DNA from: Streptomyces sp. ADI95-17 | Lineage (GTDB): Bacteria > Actinomycetota > Actinomycetes > Streptomycetales > Streptomycetaceae | Direction: 5' to 3' | DNA: 64,000 bases | Assembly: GCF_003846175.1 (NCBI RefSeq) | Contig: NZ_ML123054.1 | Span: 45,855-109,854 of the forward strand | In this document: piece by piece, positions 1 through 8,931 of the stretch | How the letters are laid out: every line of letters begins with the position of its first letter | How positions within the stretch are numbered: position 1 is the first letter of the stretch | Program-made: the position numbers and the translations under genes | The notes under the pieces: generated by a model | The model's database searches: none | Seen by the model: the letters and a program-made list of their open reading frames with translations, nothing else | Told to the model about the DNA's origin: nothing

Positions 1-14
1 TGCGGCTGTCGTCA
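1..14 (-). CDS. Start of a probable ABC sugar permease gene (partial)
   Basis: An ATG on the minus strand at 14-12 lies six bases past the stop codon of the binding-protein gene, and reads M-T-T-A before the window ends. Binding-protein genes of this class are normally followed directly by two permease genes, so this is probably the first codons of the first permease. The assignment rests only on position and spacing. The rest of the gene lies outside the window. Confidence 0.4.
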
Positions 15-19
15 TCCCG

Positions 20-1381
20 TCAGCTCTTGTACGCCTTGGCCGCGTCGGACTCCAGCTTCGCTTGAGTCCCCGCGATGTCCTTCGGGTTCTTCAGGAAGTC
101 CTGGAGGGTCTTCCACTCACCCTTGCCGGGCGTCCCGCCGAACGACTGCGGCGCCTGGTCGGACATGTCGAACCGGACGGAGTCACCGGCCGCGACCAGC
201 GCCTTCGCCATCGTGCGCTGCACCTCGTTGGGGTACGCGGTGGCGTCCAGGCCCTTGTTCGGCGAGATGAACCCGCCCTGCTCGGCCATGATCTGCGCGG
301 CATCGGTCGAGGCCAGCCAGGTCAGCAGCGCCTGGGCGCCCTTGCCGTCCTTCAGCGCCACCGCGGCGTCGCCACCGGTCACGACGGGGGACTCGGCGCC
401 GACCGCCGGGAACGGGAACACCTTGGCGTCGGTCCCGATCTTCGCCTTCGTCTGCGCGATGTTGACGCCCACGAAGTCGCCCTCGAAGACCATCGCGGCC
501 TTGGGCTGGTCACCGCCGGTGAAGGTCTGGGTGACCGAGGCCGGGAACTCCGTCTGCAGCGCGCCGTCGGCGCCGCCCGCGATCAGCGACGGCTTGCCGA
601 AGAGCTCGGCGAGCGTGGTCAGCGCCGCCTTGACGGACGGGTCCGTCCACTTGATCTTGTGCTGGGCCAGCTGGTCGTACTTCTCCGGACCGGCCTGGGA
701 GAGGTAGATGTTCTCGAACCAGTCGGTGAGGGTCCAGCCGTCCGCGCCACCGACCGAGACCGGGGTGACACCCGAGGCGGAGACCGTCTCGGCGGTCTTC
801 AGGAAGTCCTTCCAGGTCTTCGGCTCGGCCGCGCCCGCGTTCTCGAACGCCTTGGCGTTGTACCAGATCAGGGACTTGTTGGCGGCCTTGAAGTACACGC
901 CGTACTGGGTGCCGTCCACCGCGCCCAGGTCCTGCCAGACCTTCGAGTAGTTCTTTGCCAGCTGGGCCTTGGCCTCCGGACCGACCGGCTTCGCCCACTT
1001 CTTCTGCGCGGCCTGCTGGATCGCGCCGACCTGCGGGATCATCGCGACGTCCGGCGGCTGACCTCCCGCGATCTTCGTACCGAGGAAGTTGACGATCGGG
1101 TCCTGGGCCGGGACGAAGGTGACCTTCGCGCCCGTGCGGTTCTCGAACTCCTTGAGGACCTTGACGAAGTTGGCCTGTTCGGCACCGGTCCAGACGGCCG
1201 CGACCGACAGCTTCTCGCCGTCCAGCTTGGGCAGGGCGACCGACGAGCTCTGCTTGCCGCTCCCCGAGCCCTTGTCCGGCTTGTCCTTCCCGCCGCCGTC
1301 GTCACTGCAGCCGGTGAGGGCCAGTGCGCCGACAGCGGTGAACACCGCGGCGGCCCTGCTGATCCGAAGGGTTGTGCGCAT
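20..1381 (-). CDS. ABC transporter extracellular solute-binding lipoprotein (sugar type)
   Basis: This protein of about 453 residues captures a substrate, probably a sugar, outside the cell for an ABC importer. The N-terminus has arginines, a hydrophobic stretch and the lipobox LALTGC, so it is a lipoprotein. A low-complexity Gly/Ser/Lys linker follows. The mature part has family-1 binding-protein features such as an LSVAAVWTG opening strand and the GGDAAVALKDG region near the C-terminus. The start at 1381 was preferred over an in-frame ATG at 1399 because it gives a normal signal peptide and has GGGGAAG upstream. A TGTGCGCACA palindrome at 1407-1416 lies about 25 bases before the start and may be an operator. 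The substrate cannot be told from sequence. Confidence 0.85.
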   Translation of the reverse strand: MRTTLRISRAAAVFTAVGALALTGCSDDGGGKDKPDKGSGSGKQSSSVALPKLDGEKLSVAAVWTGAEQANFVKVLKEFENRTGAKVTFVPAQDPIVNFLGTKIAGGQPPDVAMIPQVGAIQQAAQKKWAKPVGPEAKAQLAKNYSKVWQDLGAVDGTQYGVYFKAANKSLIWYNAKAFENAGAAEPKTWKDFLKTAETVSASGVTPVSVGGADGWTLTDWFENIYLSQAGPEKYDQLAQHKIKWTDPSVKAALTTLAELFGKPSLIAGGADGALQTEFPASVTQTFTGGDQPKAAMVFEGDFVGVNIAQTKAKIGTDAKVFPFPAVGAESPVVTGGDAAVALKDGKGAQALLTWLASTDAAQIMAEQGGFISPNKGLDATAYPNEVQRTMAKALVAAGDSVRFDMSDQAPQSFGGTPGKGEWKTLQDFLKNPKDIAGTQAKLESDAAKAYKS

Positions 1382-1406
1382 TGCTTCCCCGTCTCTCACA
1401 TCGTTG

Positions 1407-1416
1407 TGTGCGCACA
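1407..1416. promoter_or_regulatory. Palindrome upstream of the binding-protein gene, possible operator
   Basis: TGTGCGCACA is a perfect 10-base palindrome about 25 bases before the ATG of the minus-strand transporter gene. A TTGACA-like -35 element occurs on the minus strand at 1463-1458, but no good -10 is seen at the right distance. Sugar ABC operons are often repressed by LacI or GntR proteins that bind such palindromes; this assignment is inference. Confidence 0.25.
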
Positions 1417-1522
1417 GTCCTACGCCCGCCCCACGGACGCCGCAATACCGCTTCTCGTGTCAACTCCTTGATCGTGATGGGCTCGTGACGTGATGTCAGT
1501 GGATGTCCGGACCCGGGCCCGG

Positions 1523-4500
1523 TCAGCTGTGGACGGGCCCGAGCGGGGCTATCGGCTCGGCGTTCACCGAACGGGCCGCCCACTCCAGAGCACTGGCGAG
1601 CAGCGCCAGGTCCGTCGGTCCGTTGCCCAGCTCGCGGACCGGGCGCCGGGTCGGCGGATCGCCCATCCGCTCCCACTCCAGCGGCACGACGGTGGGCCGC
1701 AGCGTGGCGGTACGCGGGATGCGCCCGGTCACCCGGCCGCCCTGGAACGGCGTCACCCGCCCGTCCGGATGCCCGAGCCTGCCCCGCCCGGGCGCCGGGT
1801 CCTCCGGCGACGGCTGGACCACCGGCGCGTCCAGCACGATGCGCAGCCGGGCCCCGTGGGCCAGGTCGGTGTCCTCCGTGCGCTCCGGGCGGGCCGACGC
1901 CGCGACCAGGTGGACGCCCAGCCGGCCGCCCTCCCGCGCCACGGTCTCCAGGGCCCGCACCACCGAACCGGCGGCGGGGCGGCCGGGGCTGCCGAGCGCC
2001 GGGGCGACCAGCGCGTCGAAGTCGTCGACCAGGACGACGAGCCGGGGCAGCGGGGAGGGCCCGGGGGCCGAGGACGGGGCGGCGGGGCGCAGCCGGAGCG
2101 TCCCGCTCATCGGGGCGTCCACGTCACCGCGCTGTTCCGTGCCGGCCGGCGGGCGCTGGCCGACCATCCGCCGGGCCACCTCGTGCCGGTGATGCCACTC
2201 GGTGAAGTCGTACGGGCCGAGCAGCTCGGCGCGACGTTTCAGCTCACCGCCCAGCGCCTGCGCGAACTCCCGCATCCGGACCGGATCGGAGGCCACCAGG
2301 TGCATGAACGCGTGCGGGAGTTCGGTACAGGGACGAAGGCCCTCGCCGCGGTCGCCGCCCGCGCCGTCGACCAGCAGGATGCCCAGCAGGTCGGGGCGGG
2401 CGGCCGCGGCGAGCGAGGCGGCGACGGCCCGCAGCAACTCCGTGCGCCCGCTGCCGGCCGGTCCCTCGATGAGGAGGTGCGGGCCCTCCTCCGCCAGATC
2501 CACGCTGACCGCGCCCCGGGGCCCGGCCCCGAGCACCACCACGGGCCGCCCGACCGGGGCGGTGCCTTCGGTGGTGGCGGGGGCGGGCGTGCCGGTGTCC
2601 GGCTCGGCGCCCGCGGTGGCCTCCGCGGCGGGGTGTCCGGGGGTGGCGGCGCTCTCGGCGCCTCGCGCGGCGATCCGGGGGGTGTCGCTGCCGCGCGGCC
2701 CGCTGACCCGGTTCGAGCCGCGCCCGGATCCGGCGGAACGCGGACTGCCGGTCCCCTGGACGTCACCGCCGCCACTGCCCCAGGAGCCGGTCCCGGTCCC
2801 GGGAACGGTCCGCGAGCTCGGGGTGTCCCCGGGCGCGCCGCCGTAACGCTGCCCGCCGACCCGGGGCGCGGAACCGCCGGGGTACGGGGTGCGGCCCGAG
2901 TCCGGGTACGGGGTGCGGCCGGAACCGTGGGCGCCGTCGGGGGCGAAGGGGTGGGCCGGGGTGCCGATGTGCGTGGCGTTCTCACTGCCGGGGTACGGGG
3001 TGCGGCCCGAGCCCGGGGCGTATCCGCCCGTGCCGTCGGGGCCGGGCGCGCCGCCCAGCCGCTGGGCGCCGACCCGGGGGGCCGGGCCGCGCGGATACTC
3101 CGTACGGCCCGAGCCGGGGCTGTCCGTGTCGCCGCCGTCCGTGCCGCCGCCCGCCGGTCCGCCCGTCCAGCGGCCCGAGCCGCGCACCGTGGCACCGGGC
3201 TGGTCGTCCGCGGTGGAGGCCCAGCGGGCCATCAGGGAGGCCGGGGTGGCGCGGGCCAGGCCCAGCTCGTCCAGCAGCCGGGCGGTGGTCGGGAGCGCGG
3301 CCGCCGGCCGGCCGTGTGCGGTGGCGGCACCCTCCGTGCGCAACGGGGCCAGCGCCCGGCCGAACCGCTCGGCCCAGTGCGCCGACACCGCGTCCACCGC
3401 GGCGACCGTGCCCCGGCCCGCGGCCCGGCCGTCCGCCGTCCGCAGCAGCCGCAGGGCCGTCGCCACATCGCCGCTCAGCATCGCCACCGCCCCGCACTCG
3501 CGGAACGCGATCGAGGCGTGGCAGGCGGCCTCGTACGTCGCCGCGACCGGTGAGGTGGGGGTGGCGGCCGGGGTCTCGGCCAGACAGATCAGATGGACGC
3601 CCGCCGCTGCACCGGCGGCGGCAAGCCGGGCGGTGTTCTCGCGCAGCGCCGCCGAGCCGGGGTCGCCGTCGACGATCACCACGGTGTACGGCCCGGTGTA
3701 CCGCTGCGCGGCCTCGGCGATCGTGGCGCGGTCCTGGCTCGCCCAGCCGGGCCCGAGCGGCCCGTCGTCCAGCCGGCGCACCAGCTCCGTCGTACGGGCG
3801 GTGGCCTGGTCGCGGTCGTACGCCAGGAGCAGCCGGCACTCCTGGCCGTGCATCGGCCGCAGATGGGGCAGCCAGCCGAGCCAGGCCCACTCGCGTCTGC
3901 GCTCCTCCGCGCTCCGGGCGCGGTCCGTGCTGATCAGCACGATCTCCAGATCGGCGGGGGAGTGCAGCGCGGCGAGCTGGGCCACCGTCGAACGGGCGAG
4001 CCCGGCCAGCCTGGTCCGCGGCCCGGCGAGCCCGAGCGAACCGGCCTCCCGCAGCCCCACCGTGACCGGCACCGCGGGCAGCTCGGCCCGGTCGGTCGTG
4101 CCCAGCCGCACCACGAGCGCCTCGGGGTGGGTGGCGCCGCGCTCCCACAGCCGGGGGCCGGGGCCGAGCGCGGTCAGCAGCACGGCCGCCGGGTCGGGCC
4201 AGACGCTCTGCGCGGCGGGCCCCGGAGGCGCCGCCCGGCCGGCCGGGAACACCGGCTCGGCCGTGCCCGCCCCGTCGGGTGCCGCCTCGTGGACGGGCTC
4301 GCCCTTGTTGCCCGCGAGCCGGCGGGCCCAGGCGCCTATCCCGCCCCGCCGGGGCGACTCGTCGCCCGGTGCGGGCCGTGCCGCGCCGGGGCGCCCGTCG
4401 GCACCGTCCCCGTCGCCGTACGCGTGACCGGACCCCTGGTGGGGAGCGGGTCCGGAGCCGGGGGAAGGCGGCGGGGCGTACCCATGGCCGGAGCCGTGCT

Positions 4501-5185
4501 CCTCGGCGGTACGCCCGTCGGCACCGGCCGCGGCCGTCGTGCCGGACACCCGTAGGTGGCCCTCGCCGTCCGGCGCCGTGGCCAGCGCGGGCTCGGGGGC
4601 GCCCGAGGTCAGCCGGAGCGTGGACTCGCCGAGCCGCAGCAGCGCACCGGGCTTCAGCCGGACCGGGCGGTCGCGGACCTCCGCGCCGTCCAGCAGGGTG
4701 CCGTTGGTGGAGCCGAGGTCCGCCACCGAGACCAGGCCGTCGGCGGAGACCGTCACCGCGCAGTGCAGCCGGGACACATCGGGGTCGTCGAGCGGCACGT
4801 CCGCGTCGGCGGAGCGGCCGATCCGGATCCTGCCGCCGTGCAGCAGATGGACCCCGCCCGCGTCCGGCCCCGCGACCACGTGCAGCCGCGCCGGAACGGC
4901 GTCGTCCACCGCCTCGTCCTCGCCCGGGACCTGGAGCGAGAGCACCGCCCCGTCCACCAGCGGTGGCTCACCCAGGGCGCACCGCTGCGCGTCGAGCCGC
5001 TCGCGCCCGGCGAACAGCACCACCGCGCCGCTGCCGAGCGAGCCGTCGGGCCCCAGGACCGCGGCGGCCAGGTTGGAAGCCACGGTGGCGAGCGCCGTCC
5101 CCGACGGGGCGGTGACCAGCACGTCGCACGCGCGCGCCGGGGTCTGGCCGCTGCGCGGCGCGAGGACGGTCAGCCGGATCTGCAT
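1523..5185 (-). CDS. FHA domain plus FtsK/SpoIIIE-type P-loop protein (EssC/EccC-like)
   Basis: This protein of 1220 residues combines phosphothreonine recognition with a P-loop ATPase module. Residues 1-95 look like a small beta-rich domain. About 100-190 is a canonical FHA domain with IGRS, SRLH and GSTNGT. A Pro/Gly-rich linker follows, then a region typical of EssC/FtsK-family proteins (WERGATHPEAL, PVTVGLREAG, LHSPADLEIVLIS, WLGWLPHLRP). A second linker carries repeats of the type SGRTPYPG. The C-terminal part has a Walker A (GPAGSGRTELL) and a Walker B-like VVLVDDFD. I see no transmembrane segments, unlike true EssC/EccC. The start at MQIRLTV (5185) was chosen because residues upstream of it look non-coding. 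It is divergent from kinase pkaA, which suggests that its FHA domain reads kinase output. That link is inference. Confidence 0.8.
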   Translation of the reverse strand: MQIRLTVLAPRSGQTPARACDVLVTAPSGTALATVASNLAAAVLGPDGSLGSGAVVLFAGRERLDAQRCALGEPPLVDGAVLSLQVPGEDEAVDDAVPARLHVVAGPDAGGVHLLHGGRIRIGRSADADVPLDDPDVSRLHCAVTVSADGLVSVADLGSTNGTLLDGAEVRDRPVRLKPGALLRLGESTLRLTSGAPEPALATAPDGEGHLRVSGTTAAAGADGRTAEEHGSGHGYAPPPSPGSGPAPHQGSGHAYGDGDGADGRPGAARPAPGDESPRRGGIGAWARRLAGNKGEPVHEAAPDGAGTAEPVFPAGRAAPPGPAAQSVWPDPAAVLLTALGPGPRLWERGATHPEALVVRLGTTDRAELPAVPVTVGLREAGSLGLAGPRTRLAGLARSTVAQLAALHSPADLEIVLISTDRARSAEERRREWAWLGWLPHLRPMHGQECRLLLAYDRDQATARTTELVRRLDDGPLGPGWASQDRATIAEAAQRYTGPYTVVIVDGDPGSAALRENTARLAAAGAAAGVHLICLAETPAATPTSPVAATYEAACHASIAFRECGAVAMLSGDVATALRLLRTADGRAAGRGTVAAVDAVSAHWAERFGRALAPLRTEGAATAHGRPAAALPTTARLLDELGLARATPASLMARWASTADDQPGATVRGSGRWTGGPAGGGTDGGDTDSPGSGRTEYPRGPAPRVGAQRLGGAPGPDGTGGYAPGSGRTPYPGSENATHIGTPAHPFAPDGAHGSGRTPYPDSGRTPYPGGSAPRVGGQRYGGAPGDTPSSRTVPGTGTGSWGSGGGDVQGTGSPRSAGSGRGSNRVSGPRGSDTPRIAARGAESAATPGHPAAEATAGAEPDTGTPAPATTEGTAPVGRPVVVLGAGPRGAVSVDLAEEGPHLLIEGPAGSGRTELLRAVAASLAAAARPDLLGILLVDGAGGDRGEGLRPCTELPHAFMHLVASDPVRMREFAQALGGELKRRAELLGPYDFTEWHHRHEVARRMVGQRPPAGTEQRGDVDAPMSGTLRLRPAAPSSAPGPSPLPRLVVLVDDFDALVAPALGSPGRPAAGSVVRALETVAREGGRLGVHLVAASARPERTEDTDLAHGARLRIVLDAPVVQPSPEDPAPGRGRLGHPDGRVTPFQGGRVTGRIPRTATLRPTVVPLEWERMGDPPTRRPVRELGNGPTDLALLASALEWAARSVNAEPIAPLGPVHS

Positions 5186-5717
5186 CGCCGTCAGCGGTCC
5201 CTTCTGCGCGGGGCGCCGGGCAGGGGGAAACGCCCTGTGATTCCCCCCACCCGACACGGACGCGTCGTCCGGTACAGGTTCGTCACGGCTCGCGGGGCTC
5301 CCGACCCCACACTCCGTGCTGGAGGCATCCTCGCACCTGCCACTGACAACACGCCCGGCGGTCACCGCTAAGTGATCTTGAAACGTCGGCTGTGCGCCCA
5401 TAAGTGCCTGCTTGGAACGCTGTCCGCGGTGACGGAACCGTTCCGCAAGAGCCTCCGGGACGGTTTGTCGTACACGTGTGCGGCAACCATCCGCCCGATG
5501 TGAGCGTCTTGTTCCGCAACGGCCCGGTACCGCCTCGGGCGGCACCGGCCGCGGTGGGCGGGTGCACGCCGCAGGACGGCACCCGGCGGCCTTCCGGGCG
5601 GCAACGGCAGCCTTCCGGGCGGCCACGGCAGTTTGACGACAGGCCCTAGAGTTGGGCCGGAACTCCCGGCGGATCCGGGAACACCGTAAGCACCACGATC
5701 TACAGGGAGCGCATGAC
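5186..5717. other. Divergent intergenic region between the FHA protein and pkaA
   Basis: This stretch of 532 bases holds no convincing gene; the ORFs that cross it lack coding character. It contains a CGGAACCGTTCCG inverted repeat at 5433-5445, with further GGAAC and TTCCGC words nearby, and a two-copy 21-base tandem repeat at 5590-5631. It must carry the promoters of both divergent genes. I could not place -35/-10 pairs with confidence. Confidence 0.6.
5590..5631. repeat. 21-base tandem repeat, two copies, upstream of pkaA
   Basis: Two adjacent 21-base units (5590-5610 and 5611-5631) begin with CCTTCCGGGCGGC and differ at a single base. They lie just before a TTGACG hexamer and about 90 bases before the kinase start. 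Two near-identical sites spaced by two helical turns could bind a regulator cooperatively. Confidence 0.55.
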
Positions 5718-7370
5718 GTGCGGCCGGTAGGCAGCAAGTACCTCCTGGAGGAGCCGCTCGGACGCGGCGCCACGGGCACCGTCTGGCGTGCCCGCCAGCG
5801 GGAGACCGCGGGCGCCGAGGCGGCCGTCGCCGGCGAGCCCGGCGAGACCGTGGCGATCAAGGTCCTGAAGGAGGAGCTCGCCAACGACGCCGACGTCGTG
5901 ATGCGGTTCCTGCGCGAGCGCTCCGTGCTGCTGCGGCTCACCCACGAGAACATCGTGCGTACCCGCGACCTGGTCGTCGAGGGCGACCTCCTCGCCCTCG
6001 TCATGGACCTGATCGACGGCCCCGACCTGCACCGCTACCTCCGCGAGAACGGCCCGCTCACCCCGGTCGCCGCCGCGCTGCTCACCGCGCAGATCGCGGA
6101 CGCGCTCGCCGCCAGCCACGCCGACGGCGTCGTGCACCGCGACCTGAAGCCGGCCAACGTCCTGCTCGACGAGCGCGACGGCCAGATGCGCCCGATGCTC
6201 ACCGACTTCGGCATCGCCCGCCTGGCCGACTCCCCGGGGCTCACCCGGACCCATGAGTTCGTCGGCACCCCCGCCTACGTGGCGCCCGAGTCCGCCGAGG
6301 GCCGCCCGCAGACCTCCGCCGTCGACATCTACGGCGCGGGCATCCTGCTCTACGAGCTGGTCACCGGCCGCCCGCCGTTCGCCGGCGGCACCGCCCTCGA
6401 AGTGCTGCACCGCCACCTCAGCGAGGAGCCCCGCCGCCCCTCCAACGTCCCGGCCCCGCTGTGGACGGTGATAGAGCGCTGCCTGAGCAAGGACCCCGAC
6501 CGGCGGCCCAGCGCCGAGAACCTGGCCCGCGGTCTGCGCACCGTCGCGGCCGGCATCGGTGTGCACGCCAGCTCCGCCCAGATCGCCGCGGCCGACGGCG
6601 TGGGTGCCCTGCTCGCCCCCGACCCGGCGCCCGCCGCCGTTCCGGAGACCCCCGGCGCGGCGGACCCGACGCAGGTGCTGCCGAGCAACGCCGGCTCGTA
6701 CGACCCGAACGCCGCCACCAGCGTCATGCAGCACGCCCCCGGCCCGGGTGGCCACGCCGACCCGACCTCGGTCATGCCGCCCGTGCCGCCGCGTCCGGAC
6801 GGAGCTCCGGAGCCCGACGGTCCGCACCCCTGGCAGTCCCAGCTCCAGGCGGCCCGCGACCGCAACGAGCAGACCCAGGTCCAGTACCTCGACCCGGGCC
6901 AGGACCCGCTGCGCCGCCGCCCCCAGCGCCCGCAGCCCCAGCAACAGCAGCCTCAGCGGCGCCAGCAGCCGCCGCCCCAGCAGTACCAGCAGCCGCAGCA
7001 GCAGTACCCCCAGCACCGGCAGCAGCAGTACCAGCCGCAGCCCCAACAGCAGCCCCAGCGGCAGCAGTACGCGCCTCCGCAGCAGCCGGCGCCCCAGCCG
7101 CCGGCCCCGCGTCAGCCCCGCGAGCCGAGGCAGCGCAGCGCCAACCCGATGCGGATCCCCGGCCTCGGCTGCCTCAAGGGCTGCCTGTTCACCCTGGTGC
7201 TGCTGTTCGTCGCGGGCTGGCTGATCTGGGAACTGACCCCGCTGCAGGACTGGATCGGCCAGGGCAAGAGCTACTGGAAGGCGATCGGCGACGCGATCTC
7301 CACCGTCACCGACTGGATCTCGGAACTGGGCGGCGGCAGCGACAGCGGCGGCGGCAACACCGGCCCCTGA
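5718..7370 (+). CDS. pkaA: Ser/Thr protein kinase PkaA
   Basis: This Hanks-type kinase of 550 residues phosphorylates proteins on Ser/Thr. The kinase domain (about residues 5-270) shows the Gly loop LGRGATGTVW, the ATP-binding lysine in VAIKVLKEEL, the catalytic loop HRDLKPANVLLD, DFGIARL and the APE-like APES. A long Gln/Pro-rich linker follows, then one C-terminal membrane helix (CLFTLVLLFVAGWLIW) and a short external Gly/Ser tail, so the kinase faces the cytoplasm. The GTG at 5718 was chosen because GGGAG lies about 9 bases upstream and the domain starts at once. The next gene is a related kinase. The name comes from remembered synteny with S. coelicolor pkaA-pkaB-prfB. Confidence 0.9.
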   Translation: MRPVGSKYLLEEPLGRGATGTVWRARQRETAGAEAAVAGEPGETVAIKVLKEELANDADVVMRFLRERSVLLRLTHENIVRTRDLVVEGDLLALVMDLIDGPDLHRYLRENGPLTPVAAALLTAQIADALAASHADGVVHRDLKPANVLLDERDGQMRPMLTDFGIARLADSPGLTRTHEFVGTPAYVAPESAEGRPQTSAVDIYGAGILLYELVTGRPPFAGGTALEVLHRHLSEEPRRPSNVPAPLWTVIERCLSKDPDRRPSAENLARGLRTVAAGIGVHASSAQIAAADGVGALLAPDPAPAAVPETPGAADPTQVLPSNAGSYDPNAATSVMQHAPGPGGHADPTSVMPPVPPRPDGAPEPDGPHPWQSQLQAARDRNEQTQVQYLDPGQDPLRRRPQRPQPQQQQPQRRQQPPPQQYQQPQQQYPQHRQQQYQPQPQQQPQRQQYAPPQQPAPQPPAPRQPREPRQRSANPMRIPGLGCLKGCLFTLVLLFVAGWLIWELTPLQDWIGQGKSYWKAIGDAISTVTDWISELGGGSDSGGGNTGP

Positions 7371-7390
7371 GCGGCCGCAACACCATCAAT

Positions 7391-7414
7391 TCTGTAGCTA
7401 TTTCTGTAGCTATA
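7391..7414. repeat. 12-base tandem repeat between pkaA and pkaB
   Basis: TCTGTAGCTATT and TCTGTAGCTATA stand side by side in an unusually A+T-rich patch 21 bases after the pkaA stop. They lie just before two long stem-loops and may be part of the pkaB control region. Confidence 0.5.
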
Positions 7415-7417
7415 TCG

Positions 7418-7459
7418 ACTTCCGCGGGCCAGTTTCCACCGCATATCGCCCGCGGAAGT
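7418..7459 (+). promoter_or_regulatory. Stem-loop in the pkaA-pkaB intergenic leader
   Basis: ACTTCCGCGGG at 7418-7428 pairs perfectly with CCCGCGGAAGT at 7449-7459 around a 20-base loop. No T tract follows. It could be a weak terminator of pkaA, an RNA-processing site or a protein-binding site. Confidence 0.45.
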
Positions 7460-7486
7460 GAAGGTTGGCACCATCCCGGGCACTCA

Positions 7487-7524
7487 ACCCCCCGGCCGAC
7501 GCGTAACTTTGTCGACCGGGGGGT
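7487..7524 (+). terminator. Strong stem-loop just before pkaB
   Basis: A 14-base arm at 7487-7500 (ACCCCCCGGCCGAC) pairs with 7511-7524 (GTCGACCGGGGGGT) with one mismatch and a 10-base loop. It ends one base before an in-frame ATG at 7526. That makes the ATG a poor start and favours the TTG at 7565. The hairpin may terminate or attenuate read-through from pkaA. Confidence 0.45.
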
Positions 7525-7564
7525 CATGAGCGACGGTCCATCGCCAGCCGCTGAGGGAGCAGTC

Positions 7565-8803
7565 TTGGCACGGAATATCGGCAGCCGGTACACCGCACAC
7601 CAGATCCTGGGGCGCGGCAGCGCCGGCACGGTCTGGCTCGGCGAGGGGCCAGAGGGCCCGGTGGCCATCAAGCTGCTCCGCGAGGACCTCGCGTCCGACC
7701 AGGAACTCGTGGGCCGCTTCGTCCAGGAGCGCACCGCCCTGCTCGGGCTCGACCATCCGCACGTGGTAGCCGTCCGCGACCTCGTGGTGGACGGCAACGA
7801 CCTGGCGCTGGTCATGGACCTGGTGCGCGGCACCGACCTGCGCACCCGGCTGGACCGCGAACGCCGCCTCGCGCCCGAGGCCGCCGTGGCGATCATCGCG
7901 GACGTCGCCGACGGCCTCGCCGCCGCACACGCCGCCGGTGTGGTCCACCGCGACGTCAAGCCGGAGAACATCCTGCTCGACATGGAGGGCCCGCTCGGCC
8001 CCGGCAACTCGCACCCGGCGCTGCTCACCGACTTCGGCGTGGCCAAGCTGATCGACACCCCCCGCCGCACCAAGGCCACCAAGATCATCGGCACGCCGGA
8101 CTACCTGGCGCCCGAGATAGTCGAGGGGCTGCCGCCACGCGCCGCCGTCGACATCTACGCCCTCGCGACGGTCCTGTACGAACTGCTCGCCGGCTTCACG
8201 CCCTTCGGCGGCGGACACCCCGGCGCCGTACTGCGCCGGCACGTCACGGAGACAGTCGTACCGCTCCCCGGCATCCCCGACGAACTCTGGCAGCTCCTGG
8301 TCCAGTGCCTGGCCAAGGCCCCCGCCTCCCGGCTGCGCGCCTCCGAGCTTGCGGCCCGGCTGCGCGAGCAGCTCCCGCACCTGGCCGGCATCCCGCCGCT
8401 CGACGTGGACGAACCGGACACCGAGCCGGAACCCCAGGCGTACGACGAGCAGCAGTACGCCCCCGCCCCCGAGGAGCCCCGCCGCCGAGGCGCGGTCCCG
8501 CTGGTCCCCGGCTCGTCCGCCGACGCCAACCGCGACACCCACACGAGCATGCGCGTCCCGGCCCCCGACGAACTCTCCGGCGGCCCCCGCGGCACCGCCA
8601 GGGCCCCCCGCTCCCCGGGCACGCCCCGCCCCGGCTCGGCCCGCAACAAGTCCGCCGCCGTCCGCAAGCGCCGCCTCACCCTGGGCGCCGCGGCCCTGGT
8701 GCTGCTCGTCGCGCTGGGCGTGGGCGGCTGGCTGGCCCTGAGCGACGACGACGCGGGCGCACCCGCGAAGGAGACGGGGACCTCGGCACCCGGCACGCCC
8801 TGA
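7565..8803 (+). CDS. pkaB: Ser/Thr protein kinase PkaB
   Basis: This is a second Hanks-type kinase, about 412 residues from the TTG start. Motifs include the Gly loop LGRGSAGTVW, VAIKLLREDL, HRDVKPENILLD, DFGVAKL and a GTPDYLAPE activation-loop end. After the kinase domain comes a Pro/charged linker, a basic stop-transfer region and one membrane helix (LTLGAAALVLLVALGVGGW) with an acidic tail of about 25 residues outside. TTG 7565 has GAGGGA upstream and gives MARNIGSRY, matching the short N-terminus of the upstream kinase. An in-frame ATG at 7526 is the alternative but abuts a hairpin. It is followed by prfB, as in S. coelicolor (remembered). Confidence 0.88.
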   Translation: MARNIGSRYTAHQILGRGSAGTVWLGEGPEGPVAIKLLREDLASDQELVGRFVQERTALLGLDHPHVVAVRDLVVDGNDLALVMDLVRGTDLRTRLDRERRLAPEAAVAIIADVADGLAAAHAAGVVHRDVKPENILLDMEGPLGPGNSHPALLTDFGVAKLIDTPRRTKATKIIGTPDYLAPEIVEGLPPRAAVDIYALATVLYELLAGFTPFGGGHPGAVLRRHVTETVVPLPGIPDELWQLLVQCLAKAPASRLRASELAARLREQLPHLAGIPPLDVDEPDTEPEPQAYDEQQYAPAPEEPRRRGAVPLVPGSSADANRDTHTSMRVPAPDELSGGPRGTARAPRSPGTPRPGSARNKSAAVRKRRLTLGAAALVLLVALGVGGWLALSDDDAGAPAKETGTSAPGTP

Positions 8804-8931
8804 CCCGAGCGGCTTCGCGGGGCCGTTCCGGCGGACCCGGAGCGGCCCGCGAAGGCGCCCGGCACCCGGCTGCGAGGTCCTGATCATGTGGTCCGAGGAA
8901 CGTCCGTGCCGACAGCCGTTACGCTGGACCC

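Noticed and set aside
1490..3553. Long plus-strand ORF (687 residues) opposite the FHA/FtsK gene
   Set aside because: It is rich in Arg, Ala and Gly with no domain motif, as expected for an antisense shadow in high-GC DNA; the minus-strand frame has clear FHA and Walker motifs.
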